In this document: positions 25,106 to 32,879 of the stretch, one piece after another | Numbering within the stretch: position 1 is the first letter of the stretch | How the letters are laid out: each line of letters begins with the position of its first letter | DNA from: Halorubrum salipaludis | GTDB lineage: Archaea > Halobacteriota > Halobacteria > Halobacteriales > Haloferacaceae | Assembly (NCBI RefSeq): GCF_002286985.1 | Contig: NZ_NSKC01000003.1 | Span: 372,001 to 436,000, forward strand | DNA length: 64,000 nt | Direction of reading: 5' to 3' | Notes under the pieces: generated by a model | The model's database searches: none | Seen by the model: the letters and a program-made list of their open reading frames with translations, nothing else | What the model was told of the DNA's origin: nothing | Made by a program: the position numbers and the translations under genes

Positions 25106-25230
25106 TACACGTGATAACAATAAACAATCTACTTTCAGTTGACACGAAATGAGAGCGGGACTGACGTGCGGCGCGCTGTCGGGTCGCGGCGAACGCGAGA
25201 AGATCGGTCGATCCGAGTCGGACCGTCGCG

Positions 25231-25800
25231 TCAGTCCGAGATGAACTCGTTGTCGCGCCAGTTGACGCCGCCGTCGCCGTCGCCCGCCCCTTGCGGGCTC
25301 TCGACGACCTCGATGCTCGCCGGGCGCGGTTCGCCCTCGACGATCCGAGTGGCCTCTAGCTCGCCGTCCTCCTCGGTGATCGCGGTCAGGGTCCCCTTCT
25401 CCGAGCGGGTCGCGATCTCGCGGAGGACCAGGAACATCGGGTACTGGAGCGCGGAGTTCTGGAGGACCGTCTCGCGGTCGCCCTTGAAGCAGGCGAACTC
25501 GACGAGTTCGGAGGGGATCTCCTCCTCTTCGTCGTCCATCCACTGCGGGCCGCCGGCGCGCGGGGGCTCTTCCTCCCACACGCGCGTCTCAGTGACCGAC
25601 GCCTTCAGCTGGGCGGTCGGCGTGTACTTGCTGATCGACTCGTCGTCGGACAGGGCCTTGATGATGAGTGTGTTGTTTCGACGCGTGATGTCGATGTCGT
25701 CGATCTCCGGGGGGAGGTCGGGATCTTCTTCGAAGTACGTCTCCACGTCTTCGAGTGGCAGTTCGAGCGTCGAATGAAGTCGGAACACGCGGCCTGTCAT
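25231..25800 (-). CDS. Conserved haloarchaeal protein, function unknown
   Basis: A 189-residue acidic protein starting MTGRVFRLHSTLELPLEDVE. It has an N-terminal alternating strand-helix region (FEEDPDLPPEIDDIDITRRN, NTLIIKALSDDESISKYTPT), a central acidic segment EEEPPRAGGPQWMDDEEEEI, and a helical region (ELVEFACFKGDRETVLQNSA). I recall it as a haloarchaea-restricted DUF of about this length but cannot name the domain confidently. A TATA-like GATATAAA on the minus strand (25887-25880) lies about 80 bases upstream, implying a leader of about 50 bases. The 25801-26011 gap holds only this box. Confidence 0.75.
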   Translation of the reverse strand: MTGRVFRLHSTLELPLEDVETYFEEDPDLPPEIDDIDITRRNNTLIIKALSDDESISKYTPTAQLKASVTETRVWEEEPPRAGGPQWMDDEEEEIPSELVEFACFKGDRETVLQNSALQYPMFLVLREIATRSEKGTLTAITEEDGELEATRIVEGEPRPASIEVVESPQGAGDGDGGVNWRDNEFISD

Positions 25801-26011
25801 TGTTGGTTGGGTGAAGTGGGTCGAACCGATCGGCGCGGCGGCAGCGGCGACTGCTGCACCTGCCCCGTCTACGGTCCGTGGGTTTATATCGCCTGCCCTT
25901 CGACATCCGAGGATCGGGTGCGAAGCGCATCGGGACGACGCGGCGCCGAACGCCCATGGAACGCCCCTTCGGCGGACCGAGACGGGTGTCGGGGCGCGCG
26001 GAGGGCGCCGA

Positions 26012-26356
26012 CTACTCGGCGCCCAGTTCGGCGGCCAGCTCGCCGCGCTCGTCGAGCTCGGCGAGCACGTCGCTCCCGCCGACGAACTCGCCGTCGACGA
26101 ACGTCTGCGGGATCGTCTCCCAGCCACTGTGCGACTCCAGCGCCTCGCGGTAGTGCGGAAGCGCCGGCAGCACGTCGACAGTCTCGAACTCGTCGACGTG
26201 CTGGCCGATCAGCTCGACGGCGCGCTTCGAGTAGCCGCACTGCGGCATCAGGCGGTTCCCCTTCATGAAAAGCACCACGTCGTTGTCGGCGATCGTCTCC
26301 TCGACGCGGGACGCGATCTCGTCCGGGTCGGCGTCGGTCTCGGGTTGGAACGTCAT
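26012..26356 (-). CDS. Monothiol glutaredoxin
   Basis: A 114-residue thioredoxin-fold protein. The active site reads MPQCGYSKRA, a CGYS variant of the monothiol CGFS motif; VVLFMKGN precedes it, ETIPQTFVDGEFVGGSD is the cis-Pro and thiol-binding region, and the N-terminal helix is acidic. Monothiol glutaredoxins bind and transfer 2Fe-2S clusters with a low-molecular-weight thiol, which in haloarchaea is probably gamma-glutamylcysteine; the gene for its synthesis is at 60.1-61.2 kb. Start MTFQPETDADP at 26356; a longer frame begins at 26383. Confidence 0.92.
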   Translation of the reverse strand: MTFQPETDADPDEIASRVEETIADNDVVLFMKGNRLMPQCGYSKRAVELIGQHVDEFETVDVLPALPHYREALESHSGWETIPQTFVDGEFVGGSDVLAELDERGELAAELGAE

Positions 26357-26473
26357 GTACCCCGGTACGCGCCCGCGACGCAAATGGGTTCCGCACGGGA
26401 TCGGCGCGACGGCGGTGGATTCCGTGCGGGATCGAGCGACGACGCGCCGGGTCCCCGGGCGTTTCGCCGGGCC

Positions 26474-27109
26474 TCACTCCTCGCGGTCGACGCGGACCAC
26501 GTCGACGAGCGAGTACACCGGGACCCCGTCGATCTCGTCGTACCCGCGTTTGTCGACCAAGACGACGCAGGCGACGGGCTCGCCGCCCTGCTCGCGGATC
26601 GCCTCGATCGACTCGCGCATCGTCGTCCCCGAGGTGATGATGTCGTCGACGACGTAGCAGTCGCGGTCGCGGATCGCGGCGAAGTTCCGGGAGAAGCCGC
26701 CGCCCTGCTCGTCGATGTCCCCCTCGTCCCACTGGTGTTTCGCGGGCGCGTACGTGCCCAGGTCCGTGTCGAGCTGGTTCGCGACCGCGGTCGCGAGGGG
26801 CGCGCCGGCCTTCTCGACGCCGACGGTCAGGTCGACCTCCTCGCCCTGCTTGGCCAGCAGGTCGGCCATCGCGCTTGCCGCGTACCGGAGCCGTGTCGAG
26901 TCTCGACCGAGGGCCGACCAGTCGACGTGGATGTCGGCGGTCGACGCCGACGCCGCGGCCTCGGCCGCCGCGTCGTTGCCGCCGCCGCGCTCGACGAGCC
27001 AGCTCGCGGTCTCCCGGGAAACGTTCAGCTCGTCGGCGATTTCGCCCTTCGAGAGGCCGTGTTCCGCGAGCTCGGCCGCGCTGTCTATCAGGTCGTCAAC
27101 GTTCTTCAT
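26474..27109 (-). CDS. gfcR: Transcriptional regulator GfcR (PRTase-fold)
   Basis: GfcR is the haloarchaeal activator of glucose and fructose catabolism, built from an N-terminal HTH (GLSKGEIADELNVSRETASW, about 18-38) and a phosphoribosyltransferase fold. The PRPP loop VVDDIITSGTT lies at 153-163 and the strand TVGVEKAGAPLATAV at 95-110. Earlier annotations call it orotate phosphoribosyltransferase-like (pyrE2). Its start overlaps the end of glucose dehydrogenase by 14 bases, so the two are co-transcribed. The 211-residue length fits the family. Confidence 0.92.
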   Translation of the reverse strand: MKNVDDLIDSAAELAEHGLSKGEIADELNVSRETASWLVERGGGNDAAAEAAASASTADIHVDWSALGRDSTRLRYAASAMADLLAKQGEEVDLTVGVEKAGAPLATAVANQLDTDLGTYAPAKHQWDEGDIDEQGGGFSRNFAAIRDRDCYVVDDIITSGTTMRESIEAIREQGGEPVACVVLVDKRGYDEIDGVPVYSLVDVVRVDREE

Positions 27110-28166
27110 ATGCGCCGAATTCGACCGCCGTTTTAATAGTCGTGTCGTCATCCGCGAACGCGGCCTCGAAGTCGTCGAGCCCGTGCACGCCCGTGACGAG
27201 ATCGTCGAGGAACGCGTCGGAAAGCCGGGACAGCGAGTCGACGGCGGCCTCGAAGTGCTCGTAGCCGGAGTTGACGCTCCCGACGAGCGCCTTGTTGTGG
27301 AGGACGAACTCGCGGTGGAGCCGCCCGCCGTCGACCTCGAACTCCCAGTCGCCGGGGACGCCGAGCAGCGCGCCGACCCCGTTCGGCGCCAGCGCCTCGA
27401 TGGTCTCGAAGGCGTGGGGCGCGTAGCCGGTCGCCTCGAAGACGAAGTCCATCGGCTCGTGGGCCGCCGAAACCGCCGGCACCGGCGTCTCGTTGGAGTT
27501 GACGTACGTCGCGCCGAGCGACTCGATGATATCGATCGTCGGGTCGGGTCGCTCGCGGCGCCCGAGACAGTAGATCCGGTCGAACTCCTTGTCGAGGGTC
27601 GCCACCGTCAACAGCCCGAGCGAGCCGTTGCCCAGGATTAGCGCCGACTCCGGCTCCCAGTGGAATGCCGACCGGCTGGCGTAGGCGTGCTCGATCGCCT
27701 TCTCCGCGATCGAGACGGGCTCGACGAGGAACCCCCACTCGGCCAGCGCCGGCGGGATCTCGACGAGGAACTCCGCGGGGCTGGTGAAGTACTCCGCCAT
27801 GAACCCGTGGGCGCCGACGATGCCGCGCTCGTGGTATCGCCCCTCCGGCGCCATGTCCGGTTCGCCGCGCGCGAAATACTCGTTGGCCCCGTTGGGCGGT
27901 CGCCGGACCGTCGGCACGACGACGTCACCGACCTCGAACGGGGTGTCGTTCGGCTCCTCGATCACGCCGACCGCCTCGTGGCCCAACACGAGGTGGTCCT
28001 CCCCCTCCGGGGAGCCGCCGTGTCCCCCGGAGATGACCTCGTGGTCGGTCCCGTCGACGCCGACCCGAAGGGTCCGCACCAGCGCCTCTCCGGGCGCCGG
28101 CTCCGGTCGCGGCTTCTCTGTCACGACCGGTTCGTCCGTCCCGTCGTACACGGCGATGGCCTTCAT
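27096..28166 (-). CDS. gdh: Glucose 1-dehydrogenase (zinc MDR family)
   Basis: The first enzyme of the semi-phosphorylative Entner-Doudoroff pathway of haloarchaea, oxidising glucose to gluconolactone. The 356 residues match the Haloferax enzyme, including Asp38 in place of the usual catalytic-site Cys (VGVDGTDHEV) and His63 (VLGHEAVGVI). The Rossmann loop is ILGNGSLGLLTVATL; CLGRRERPD follows as the likely NADP-selecting segment. The gene is followed, with overlap, by the pathway activator GfcR. AT-rich sequence with a candidate promoter lies immediately upstream. Confidence 0.95.
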   Translation of the reverse strand: MKAIAVYDGTDEPVVTEKPRPEPAPGEALVRTLRVGVDGTDHEVISGGHGGSPEGEDHLVLGHEAVGVIEEPNDTPFEVGDVVVPTVRRPPNGANEYFARGEPDMAPEGRYHERGIVGAHGFMAEYFTSPAEFLVEIPPALAEWGFLVEPVSIAEKAIEHAYASRSAFHWEPESALILGNGSLGLLTVATLDKEFDRIYCLGRRERPDPTIDIIESLGATYVNSNETPVPAVSAAHEPMDFVFEATGYAPHAFETIEALAPNGVGALLGVPGDWEFEVDGGRLHREFVLHNKALVGSVNSGYEHFEAAVDSLSRLSDAFLDDLVTGVHGLDDFEAAFADDDTTIKTAVEFGAYEER

Positions 28167-28189
28167 GTAACGGCCTTGGCGGCCAGCCA

Positions 28190-28231
28190 CCAAAAGATTT
28201 CTTTTATTCTGAGTAAAGACTGTTCGCTCAG
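28190..28231 (-). promoter_or_regulatory. Promoter and candidate operator of the gdh-gfcR operon
   Basis: Reading the minus strand, GAATAAAAGAAATCTTTTGG spans about 28209-28190 and supplies the basal promoter. Immediately upstream is a small inverted repeat CTGAG-N13-CTCAG (28209-28231), where an archaeal activator would bind next to BRE/TATA. GfcR is the obvious candidate because it is encoded in the same operon, but the motif assignment is only inference. Confidence 0.35.
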
Positions 28232-28272
28232 TCGACCGCGGGTTTTTCGTCGTCGGCCGCCGGATCGCCGCC

Positions 28273-29124
28273 GTGTGCACGCTCACGCTCGCCTGGCGGA
28301 CGTTCGGTGACGCGCCGATCGCGCTCGCGGCGAACCGGGACGAGGCGCTGGACCGCCCCTCGGAACCGCCGGCCCTCCGTGGGAGCGATGGCGGGGACGG
28401 CGGCACCGCGGGCAGCGACGACGCCAGCTACGTCGCCCCTCGGGACGCCGAGGCCGGAGGGACGTGGATCGGGCTCTCGGCGTCCGGGGTCGTCGCCGCG
28501 GTCACGAACCGCTGGCTCGACGCCGACCGCGAGGGAGACCGGTCCCGCGGGCTGCTCGTCCGGGACTGCCTGGAGGCCGACTCCGCGGAGGACGCCGTTC
28601 GCGCCGTCGAACGCGACCTCGAAACCCGGTCGTACGACGGCTTCAACCTCGTGCTTGCCGACGCCGCCGCGGCGTTCTGCCTCTCGTACGACGGCGGACT
28701 GGCGATCACCCGCCTCGATCCGGGCGTCCACGTCGTCGGCAACGTCGGCGGCGTGGTCAACGGCACCGAGCGCTTCGCGATCCCTGACCGGCGACGGGAG
28801 TTCGGCGCGGAGCGCGCCGACAGCGCGCGGGCGGTGGCGGCCGAGACGGCGCCCCGACCAGGAGAGTCGGGCGCGGCGTGGCTCGACCGTGCGAGCGCGA
28901 CGCTCGCGGACCACGAGTACGGCGCCTGCCTCCACGGCGACGGCTTCGGCACGCGGTCGTTCACACGGATCCGGACCGCACCCGACCCGGAGGCGACCGC
29001 CGAGTTCGCGTACGCGGACGGTCCGCCCTGCGAGACGCCCGCGGATCCGGTGTCGCTGCCGGCGGGGTTCGGATCGGGTGCGGCGGGTGACTCTCAGTCC
29101 ACCGAACGAGATGGATCGGCGTAG
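28273..29124 (+). CDS. NRDE-family protein (TANGO2-like)
   Basis: A 283-residue N-terminal-nucleophile-type protein. It begins MCTLTLAWRTFGDAPIALAA followed by NRDE, the family name motif; Cys2 would be the N-terminal nucleophile after Met removal. Later conserved segments are GGTWIGLSASGVVAAVTN and SRGLLVRDCL. The start is GTG at 28273; GGGTTTTTCG about 27 bases upstream supports a leaderless start. The C-terminal 40 residues are low-complexity. Function is not established; relatives affect haem or lipid handling. Confidence 0.88.
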   Translation: MCTLTLAWRTFGDAPIALAANRDEALDRPSEPPALRGSDGGDGGTAGSDDASYVAPRDAEAGGTWIGLSASGVVAAVTNRWLDADREGDRSRGLLVRDCLEADSAEDAVRAVERDLETRSYDGFNLVLADAAAAFCLSYDGGLAITRLDPGVHVVGNVGGVVNGTERFAIPDRRREFGAERADSARAVAAETAPRPGESGAAWLDRASATLADHEYGACLHGDGFGTRSFTRIRTAPDPEATAEFAYADGPPCETPADPVSLPAGFGSGAAGDSQSTERDGSA

Positions 29125-29180
29125 CGGCGACGACGGCGCGGAAAGCCAGTTTTAAGCGACTCGCGGGCGCCCGATACGGT

Positions 29181-29534
29181 ATGAGCGTGTCCGAACTCGA
29201 GGCCGACCTCTCGGAGGACGAACACGCCGGCCTCGAACTCATCCGCGAGACCGGTGGCATCCACCAGAGCGACTTCTGGAAGGAACTCGACGTCTCCTCG
29301 CGGAAGGGGAGCCGCATCGCGGAGGCGCTAGAAGAGTCCGGGCTCATCCAGCGCTCGGACACCGTCTACGACGGCCACAACACGTTCTACCTCGAACCCG
29401 CGCCCCGCGATCTGGACTTCTCGCTTCTCATGGCCGGCGACATGCTCTCGCCGTTCATCGGCGAGGAGGAGGTCGACGCGCAGGCCGACGCCTTCTCGCA
29501 GTGGATGATGAACCTCGCGTACGAGGAATACTGA
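29181..29534 (+). CDS. Winged-helix transcriptional regulator
   Basis: A 117-residue single-domain winged helix. Residues 10-70 (EHAGLELIRETGGIHQSDFW, KELDVSSRKGSRIAEALEES, GLIQRSDTVYDGHNTFYL) form a MarR-like HTH and wing; residues 75-117 form a helical, probably dimerising tail (FSQWMMNLAYEEY). TTTTAAGC about 28 bases upstream marks a leaderless start. Small regulators of this form are widely conserved in haloarchaea; the target is unknown. Confidence 0.85.
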   Translation: MSVSELEADLSEDEHAGLELIRETGGIHQSDFWKELDVSSRKGSRIAEALEESGLIQRSDTVYDGHNTFYLEPAPRDLDFSLLMAGDMLSPFIGEEEVDAQADAFSQWMMNLAYEEY

Positions 29535-29607
29535 ACCGCCCGCCGACTCGCGTACTCGACTGCTGACTCGCGTTCTCGCCCGCTTTACACCCCCGTTCTC
29601 TCCCGCT

Positions 29608-30207
29608 TTACACCCCGTTCTCGGATTCGATCACGTCGTCGTCGACCCGTCGGATGCTCTCCGCCAGCCGTGAGCCGTCGGGCACGGCACGCAGAAAGGC
29701 CTCGGAGCCGAACGGCGCGTCCCCGTTGACCGACACCATCCCGAGGTCGGCGGGGTCGCCGTCGAGCCCGGTGAGGAACGCGACGGTCCGCACCGCGGGC
29801 ACGTCTTCGACCCGCGCCGCCGGGTCCACGGAGCCGTACAGCGACCGGTGGGTCGCGACGTGGTAGACGCAGGTCGGGGTCGGCGCGAAACAGAGCAGGA
29901 ACCGCGCGCCCGGCTCCGTGCGCCCGAGCTTCGGACGGAGCGCGTGGCTCTCGTCGGCGTGGAAGTACCGCTCCATCCGGCGGTACTGGCGGAGGACTTC
30001 GTTGGCACCCGTCGCGCGTCGCACGGCCGCGTCGCCCTTGAGCTCGATGACGTGGTCGACGCGCTCCGGCGTGCGCACGCGGACGTACACGTCGACGACC
30101 CCGCGGCGCTCCGCCGCGTCGTACGGCTCTTCCAGCCGGATATCGGGGTCGTCGTGGACGGCCGAGTAGTGGTCGACCACGCGCGTCGCCAGCTCGTCCT
30201 CCCGCAT
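29608..30207 (-). CDS. PD-(D/E)XK nuclease-like protein, function unknown
   Basis: A 199-residue protein whose first half reads as a restriction-endonuclease-like core: an N-terminal helix (ELATRVVDHYSAVHDDPD), strand VVDVYVRVRTPE with an Asp, strand DHVIELKGDAA with an E-x-K motif, then a helix with Gln and Arg (ANEVLRQYRRMERYF). ARFLLCFAPTPTCVYHVATH is a further core strand. This order matches the PD-(D/E)XK superfamily. CCTTTATTC about 26 bases upstream supports ATG 30207. Partners and targets are unknown; it could also be a degenerate nuclease used for binding. Confidence 0.7.
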   Translation of the reverse strand: MREDELATRVVDHYSAVHDDPDIRLEEPYDAAERRGVVDVYVRVRTPERVDHVIELKGDAAVRRATGANEVLRQYRRMERYFHADESHALRPKLGRTEPGARFLLCFAPTPTCVYHVATHRSLYGSVDPAARVEDVPAVRTVAFLTGLDGDPADLGMVSVNGDAPFGSEAFLRAVPDGSRLAESIRRVDDDVIESENGV

Positions 30208-30340
30208 GGGTCGACCACGGAGGTGGCCGCGAATAAAGGCGCCGACGGCGAGGCGGCTCCCCGGTCGGTCCCCGCGGACGGTTCCCGCCTCCCGGGATTC
30301 GTCAAGGGGTTTGTAAGGCTCGAACCCGTAACGGAGAACG

Positions 30341-30883
30341 ATGTCTGATAGACTGTCTAGGCGGCGGTACGTCGCCGGAACCGGAGCCGCGCTGACCCTT
30401 GGAACGCTCGCCGGCTGTTCCGGCGGCGGGGACGGCGGCGACGGGTCGGACGGATCCGATGGATCGGACGGTTCGGACGGGTCTGACGGCGGCTCCGGCG
30501 GGTCGGGCTCCGACGACGTTCCGAGCGAGATCGACGACTACCTCTCCGACGCCCGGCTGTACGAGGGGACGATCATGGACTACACCGGGGAGGACGAGGT
30601 CACCGTCGAGGTCGGCGGCGGCAGCGACGGGCTGGCGTTCGACCCGCCGGCGATCCGGATCGACTCCAGCACGACCGTCGTCTGGGAGTGGACCGGCCAG
30701 GGCGGCGCGCACAACGTGGTCTCCGCCGAGGAGTCCGAGTCCGACTTCGAGAGCGGAAACGCGGTCGACGAGGAGGGCAATACCTTCGAGCAGTCCTTCG
30801 ACAACACCGGGATTCAGCTCTACTACTGCACCCCTCACGAGACGGTCGGGATGCTCGGCGCCATCGAAGTCGTCGAGGCCTGA
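30341..30883 (+). CDS. Halocyanin-like blue copper lipoprotein
   Basis: A 180-residue membrane-anchored type I copper protein that shuttles electrons outside the membrane. RRRYVAGTGAALTLGTLAGC has a twin-arginine motif and a lipobox with Cys26, so it is a Tat-exported lipoprotein. A Gly-Ser-Asp linker (about 27-60, GSDGSDGSDGS) follows. Copper ligands are His124 (GGAHNVV), Cys163, His166 (YYCTPHETVGM) and Met171. TTTGTAAG about 27 bases upstream marks the promoter. With cytochrome oxidase genes nearby, it is a plausible electron donor to the terminal oxidase. Confidence 0.94.
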   Translation: MSDRLSRRRYVAGTGAALTLGTLAGCSGGGDGGDGSDGSDGSDGSDGSDGGSGGSGSDDVPSEIDDYLSDARLYEGTIMDYTGEDEVTVEVGGGSDGLAFDPPAIRIDSSTTVVWEWTGQGGAHNVVSAEESESDFESGNAVDEEGNTFEQSFDNTGIQLYYCTPHETVGMLGAIEVVEA

Positions 30884-31003
30884 CTCGGCCAGCAACCGCG
30901 GTTCGATTTTTGGCGGACGCCGGTCCGGCAGCGACGAGGACACCGCTCCGGCAGCGACGCGGTCAGCCGTCTCGGTCGAGCTCTCGTCGCGCCGATCCGA
31001 GGG

Positions 31004-31522
31004 CTACGGGAGGAACGACCACCGCACGTCGACGATCCGGTCGTGCTCGCTCGTGACGGTCGGGCGCGCGAGGTGGTCGTTCGCGTTGACGCCGGCGTCG
31101 GCCAGCCGCGAGAGGGAGTCCTCCAACGTGCGGTCCGAGCGCTCGACGGCCGAGTCGCGGACGTACGGCGCGTCGAGCGGGTCCGACCGGGAGTTCGAGA
31201 TGTCGATCGCGTCCGTGAGCTCGGCGCCGATCGCGTACGCCGGCTGGTGAAACTTCCACCCGTCCACGTCGAGGAAGAGCCACACGTCGCCGTTGATCGC
31301 GTGGTACTCCCCGGAGACGCGGGACGGGTCGTGGGCGACGACGCGGGAGAGGACGGCCGTCTTCGTTCGGTAGAGGGCGTCCTTCCGGGCCGAACGGACG
31401 TTGCTCTCGGTGAGGTCGCCGCGCTCGTAGGCGGCGGTCGCCTCGTCGGCGAACTGCTTCGCGACCTTGTTGACGACGTACAGCGATTCGAGCAGATCGT
31501 CCGTCGGTTCGAGGGGGTCCAC
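31004..31522 (-). CDS. Conserved-looking protein, function unknown
   Basis: A 172-residue acidic protein, GTG start at 31522. The N-terminal half is helical (LLESLYVVNKVAKQFADEAT, SNVRSARKDALYRTKTAVLS), followed by a strand-rich region (GDVWLFLDVDGWKFHQPAYA) and a C-terminal helix plus strand (RIVDVRWSFLP). No membrane segment, metal motif or recognised domain is visible. It lies between halocyanin and oxidase subunit IV on the opposite strand, with no promoter box that I could place clearly. Confidence 0.68.
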   Translation of the reverse strand: MDPLEPTDDLLESLYVVNKVAKQFADEATAAYERGDLTESNVRSARKDALYRTKTAVLSRVVAHDPSRVSGEYHAINGDVWLFLDVDGWKFHQPAYAIGAELTDAIDISNSRSDPLDAPYVRDSAVERSDRTLEDSLSRLADAGVNANDHLARPTVTSEHDRIVDVRWSFLP

Positions 31523-31730
31523 GGTGATTCCGGTCGGCGGCTGCGACCGGTGTCAGGTGGGTCCGTCCCGCGGATAGGCGTTTCGGGATCTCCGGGGTCC
31601 GCGGTCGGCGTCGCCGTCGATCGACCCCCCGACGCGCTCGGCGTCGCCCGGATCGGCGGCCCGCCGAGCCGCGGACTCGTCCCCCGGATGGTTAATTCTT
31701 TAAGCACACGGACGAAGGTGGGAGCAAGCA

Positions 31731-32006
31731 ATGTCGGACGATTCGCTCAAACTGTACACGGCGATCTACGTCGCGCTCCTGATTGCCGCGGCCCTCAACT
31801 TCGTCCTCTTCGAGGCCGAGTTCCTCAACTTCACCTACGCGCAGGCGTTCGGCGGCACGATGGTGATCGCGACGGTCAAGACCCTGCTCATCGTCGGGTA
31901 CTTCCAGCACCTCCGGTGGGAGAACCGGTCGCTCAGCTACGTGATGGCGCTCGCGCTCGCGCTCACGATGCTGCTGATGGCCGCCGCGACGTACTCCATC
32001 TCGTAG
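31731..32006 (+). CDS. Cytochrome c oxidase subunit IV family protein
   Basis: A 91-residue inner-membrane protein with three predicted spans (LYTAIYVALLIAAALNFVLF, MVIATVKTLLIVGYF, YVMALALALTMLLMAAATYS) and the family segment VKTLLIVGYFQHLRWENRS between spans two and three. It helps assemble or stabilise haem-copper oxidase. CTTTAAGC lies about 28 bases upstream. Its main partners CoxAC and CoxB are 2.7 kb further on and transcribed the opposite way. Confidence 0.9.
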   Translation: MSDDSLKLYTAIYVALLIAAALNFVLFEAEFLNFTYAQAFGGTMVIATVKTLLIVGYFQHLRWENRSLSYVMALALALTMLLMAAATYSIS

Positions 32007-32107
32007 ACCGCTCGGCCTCCGTTTTTTTTTCCTCGTCCGCACGCCGTTCCCCGCTTCCGACCCGTCCCGCCTGTGTGTTTTTTGTAGCCGGGCGCGAATG
32101 AGCCGGT

Positions 32108-32857
32108 ATGGATCTCCGACCCGCGACCCTCGACGATATCGACGCGATCCGGACGATCGCGCGCGAATCGCTGATCGCTTCCTACGGCCACGCCGTCGAC
32201 GAGTCCCTGCTGGCGGAGGCGGTCGACGAGTGGTACGACCCCGACGACCTCGGCGCGGACATCGGCGACGACGACACGGTGTTCCCCGTCGCGGTCGTCG
32301 ACGAGACGGTCGTCGGCTTCGCCGAGAGCTACGTCGTCGGTCGGCGCGAACGCGTCGGCGAGATCGACTGGCTCCACGTCCACCCTGACCACCGCGAGTC
32401 GGGGATCGGGTCCGCGCTCTTGGAACGGGTGGAGTCGGAGCTGCGCGCGGCGGACGTCGACCGCATCGAGGCGCGCGTGCTCGTCGACAACGAGGCCGGC
32501 ACGGCGTTCTACGAGCGCGAGGGGTACGACCTCGACGGCGAGCGCCCGGTTGAGATAGGCGACGAGCGGTTCGACGAACGGGAGTACCGCAAACAGATCG
32601 GACGGCTGACCGGCATCTCCGAGGGCACGTACGAGACGGACGACGGCGAGATCGTCCACGTCGCCTTCGACGAGAGCGACCGCGGCTCTCACGCCCCGTT
32701 TTACGTCGCGTACGCCGACGCCGACCTCTCGCAGCGCTACGGCTACCTCTGCGGGAACTGCGAGGGGACGAACGTCGCCATCGACACGATGGATCGGATG
32801 GAGTGCCGCGACTGCGGTAACCGCCGCAAGCCGTCCCGGTGGGACGCGGCGTACTGA
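32108..32857 (+). CDS. GNAT N-acetyltransferase fused to a C-terminal zinc-ribbon domain
   Basis: A 249-residue two-domain protein. Residues 1-145 are a GNAT acetyltransferase: motif A DWLHVHPDHRESGIGSALLE (acetyl-CoA pyrophosphate loop) and motif B DNEAGTAFYEREGYDLDGE. Residues 170-249 (YLCGNCEGTNVAIDTM, MECRDCGNRRKPSRWDAAY) form a C4 zinc ribbon of the haloarchaeal DUF5816 type. TTTTTTGTAG about 26 bases upstream marks the promoter. Acceptor unknown. It interrupts the respiratory gene cluster. Confidence 0.88.
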   Translation: MDLRPATLDDIDAIRTIARESLIASYGHAVDESLLAEAVDEWYDPDDLGADIGDDDTVFPVAVVDETVVGFAESYVVGRRERVGEIDWLHVHPDHRESGIGSALLERVESELRAADVDRIEARVLVDNEAGTAFYEREGYDLDGERPVEIGDERFDEREYRKQIGRLTGISEGTYETDDGEIVHVAFDESDRGSHAPFYVAYADADLSQRYGYLCGNCEGTNVAIDTMDRMECRDCGNRRKPSRWDAAY

Positions 32858-32879
32858 ATCGCCCGCTCGCCGTGCCGAC

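Noticed and set aside
26474-27109. Orotate phosphoribosyltransferase (PyrE)
   Set aside because: It has an N-terminal HTH and overlaps glucose dehydrogenase, matching the regulator GfcR, not a pyrimidine enzyme.
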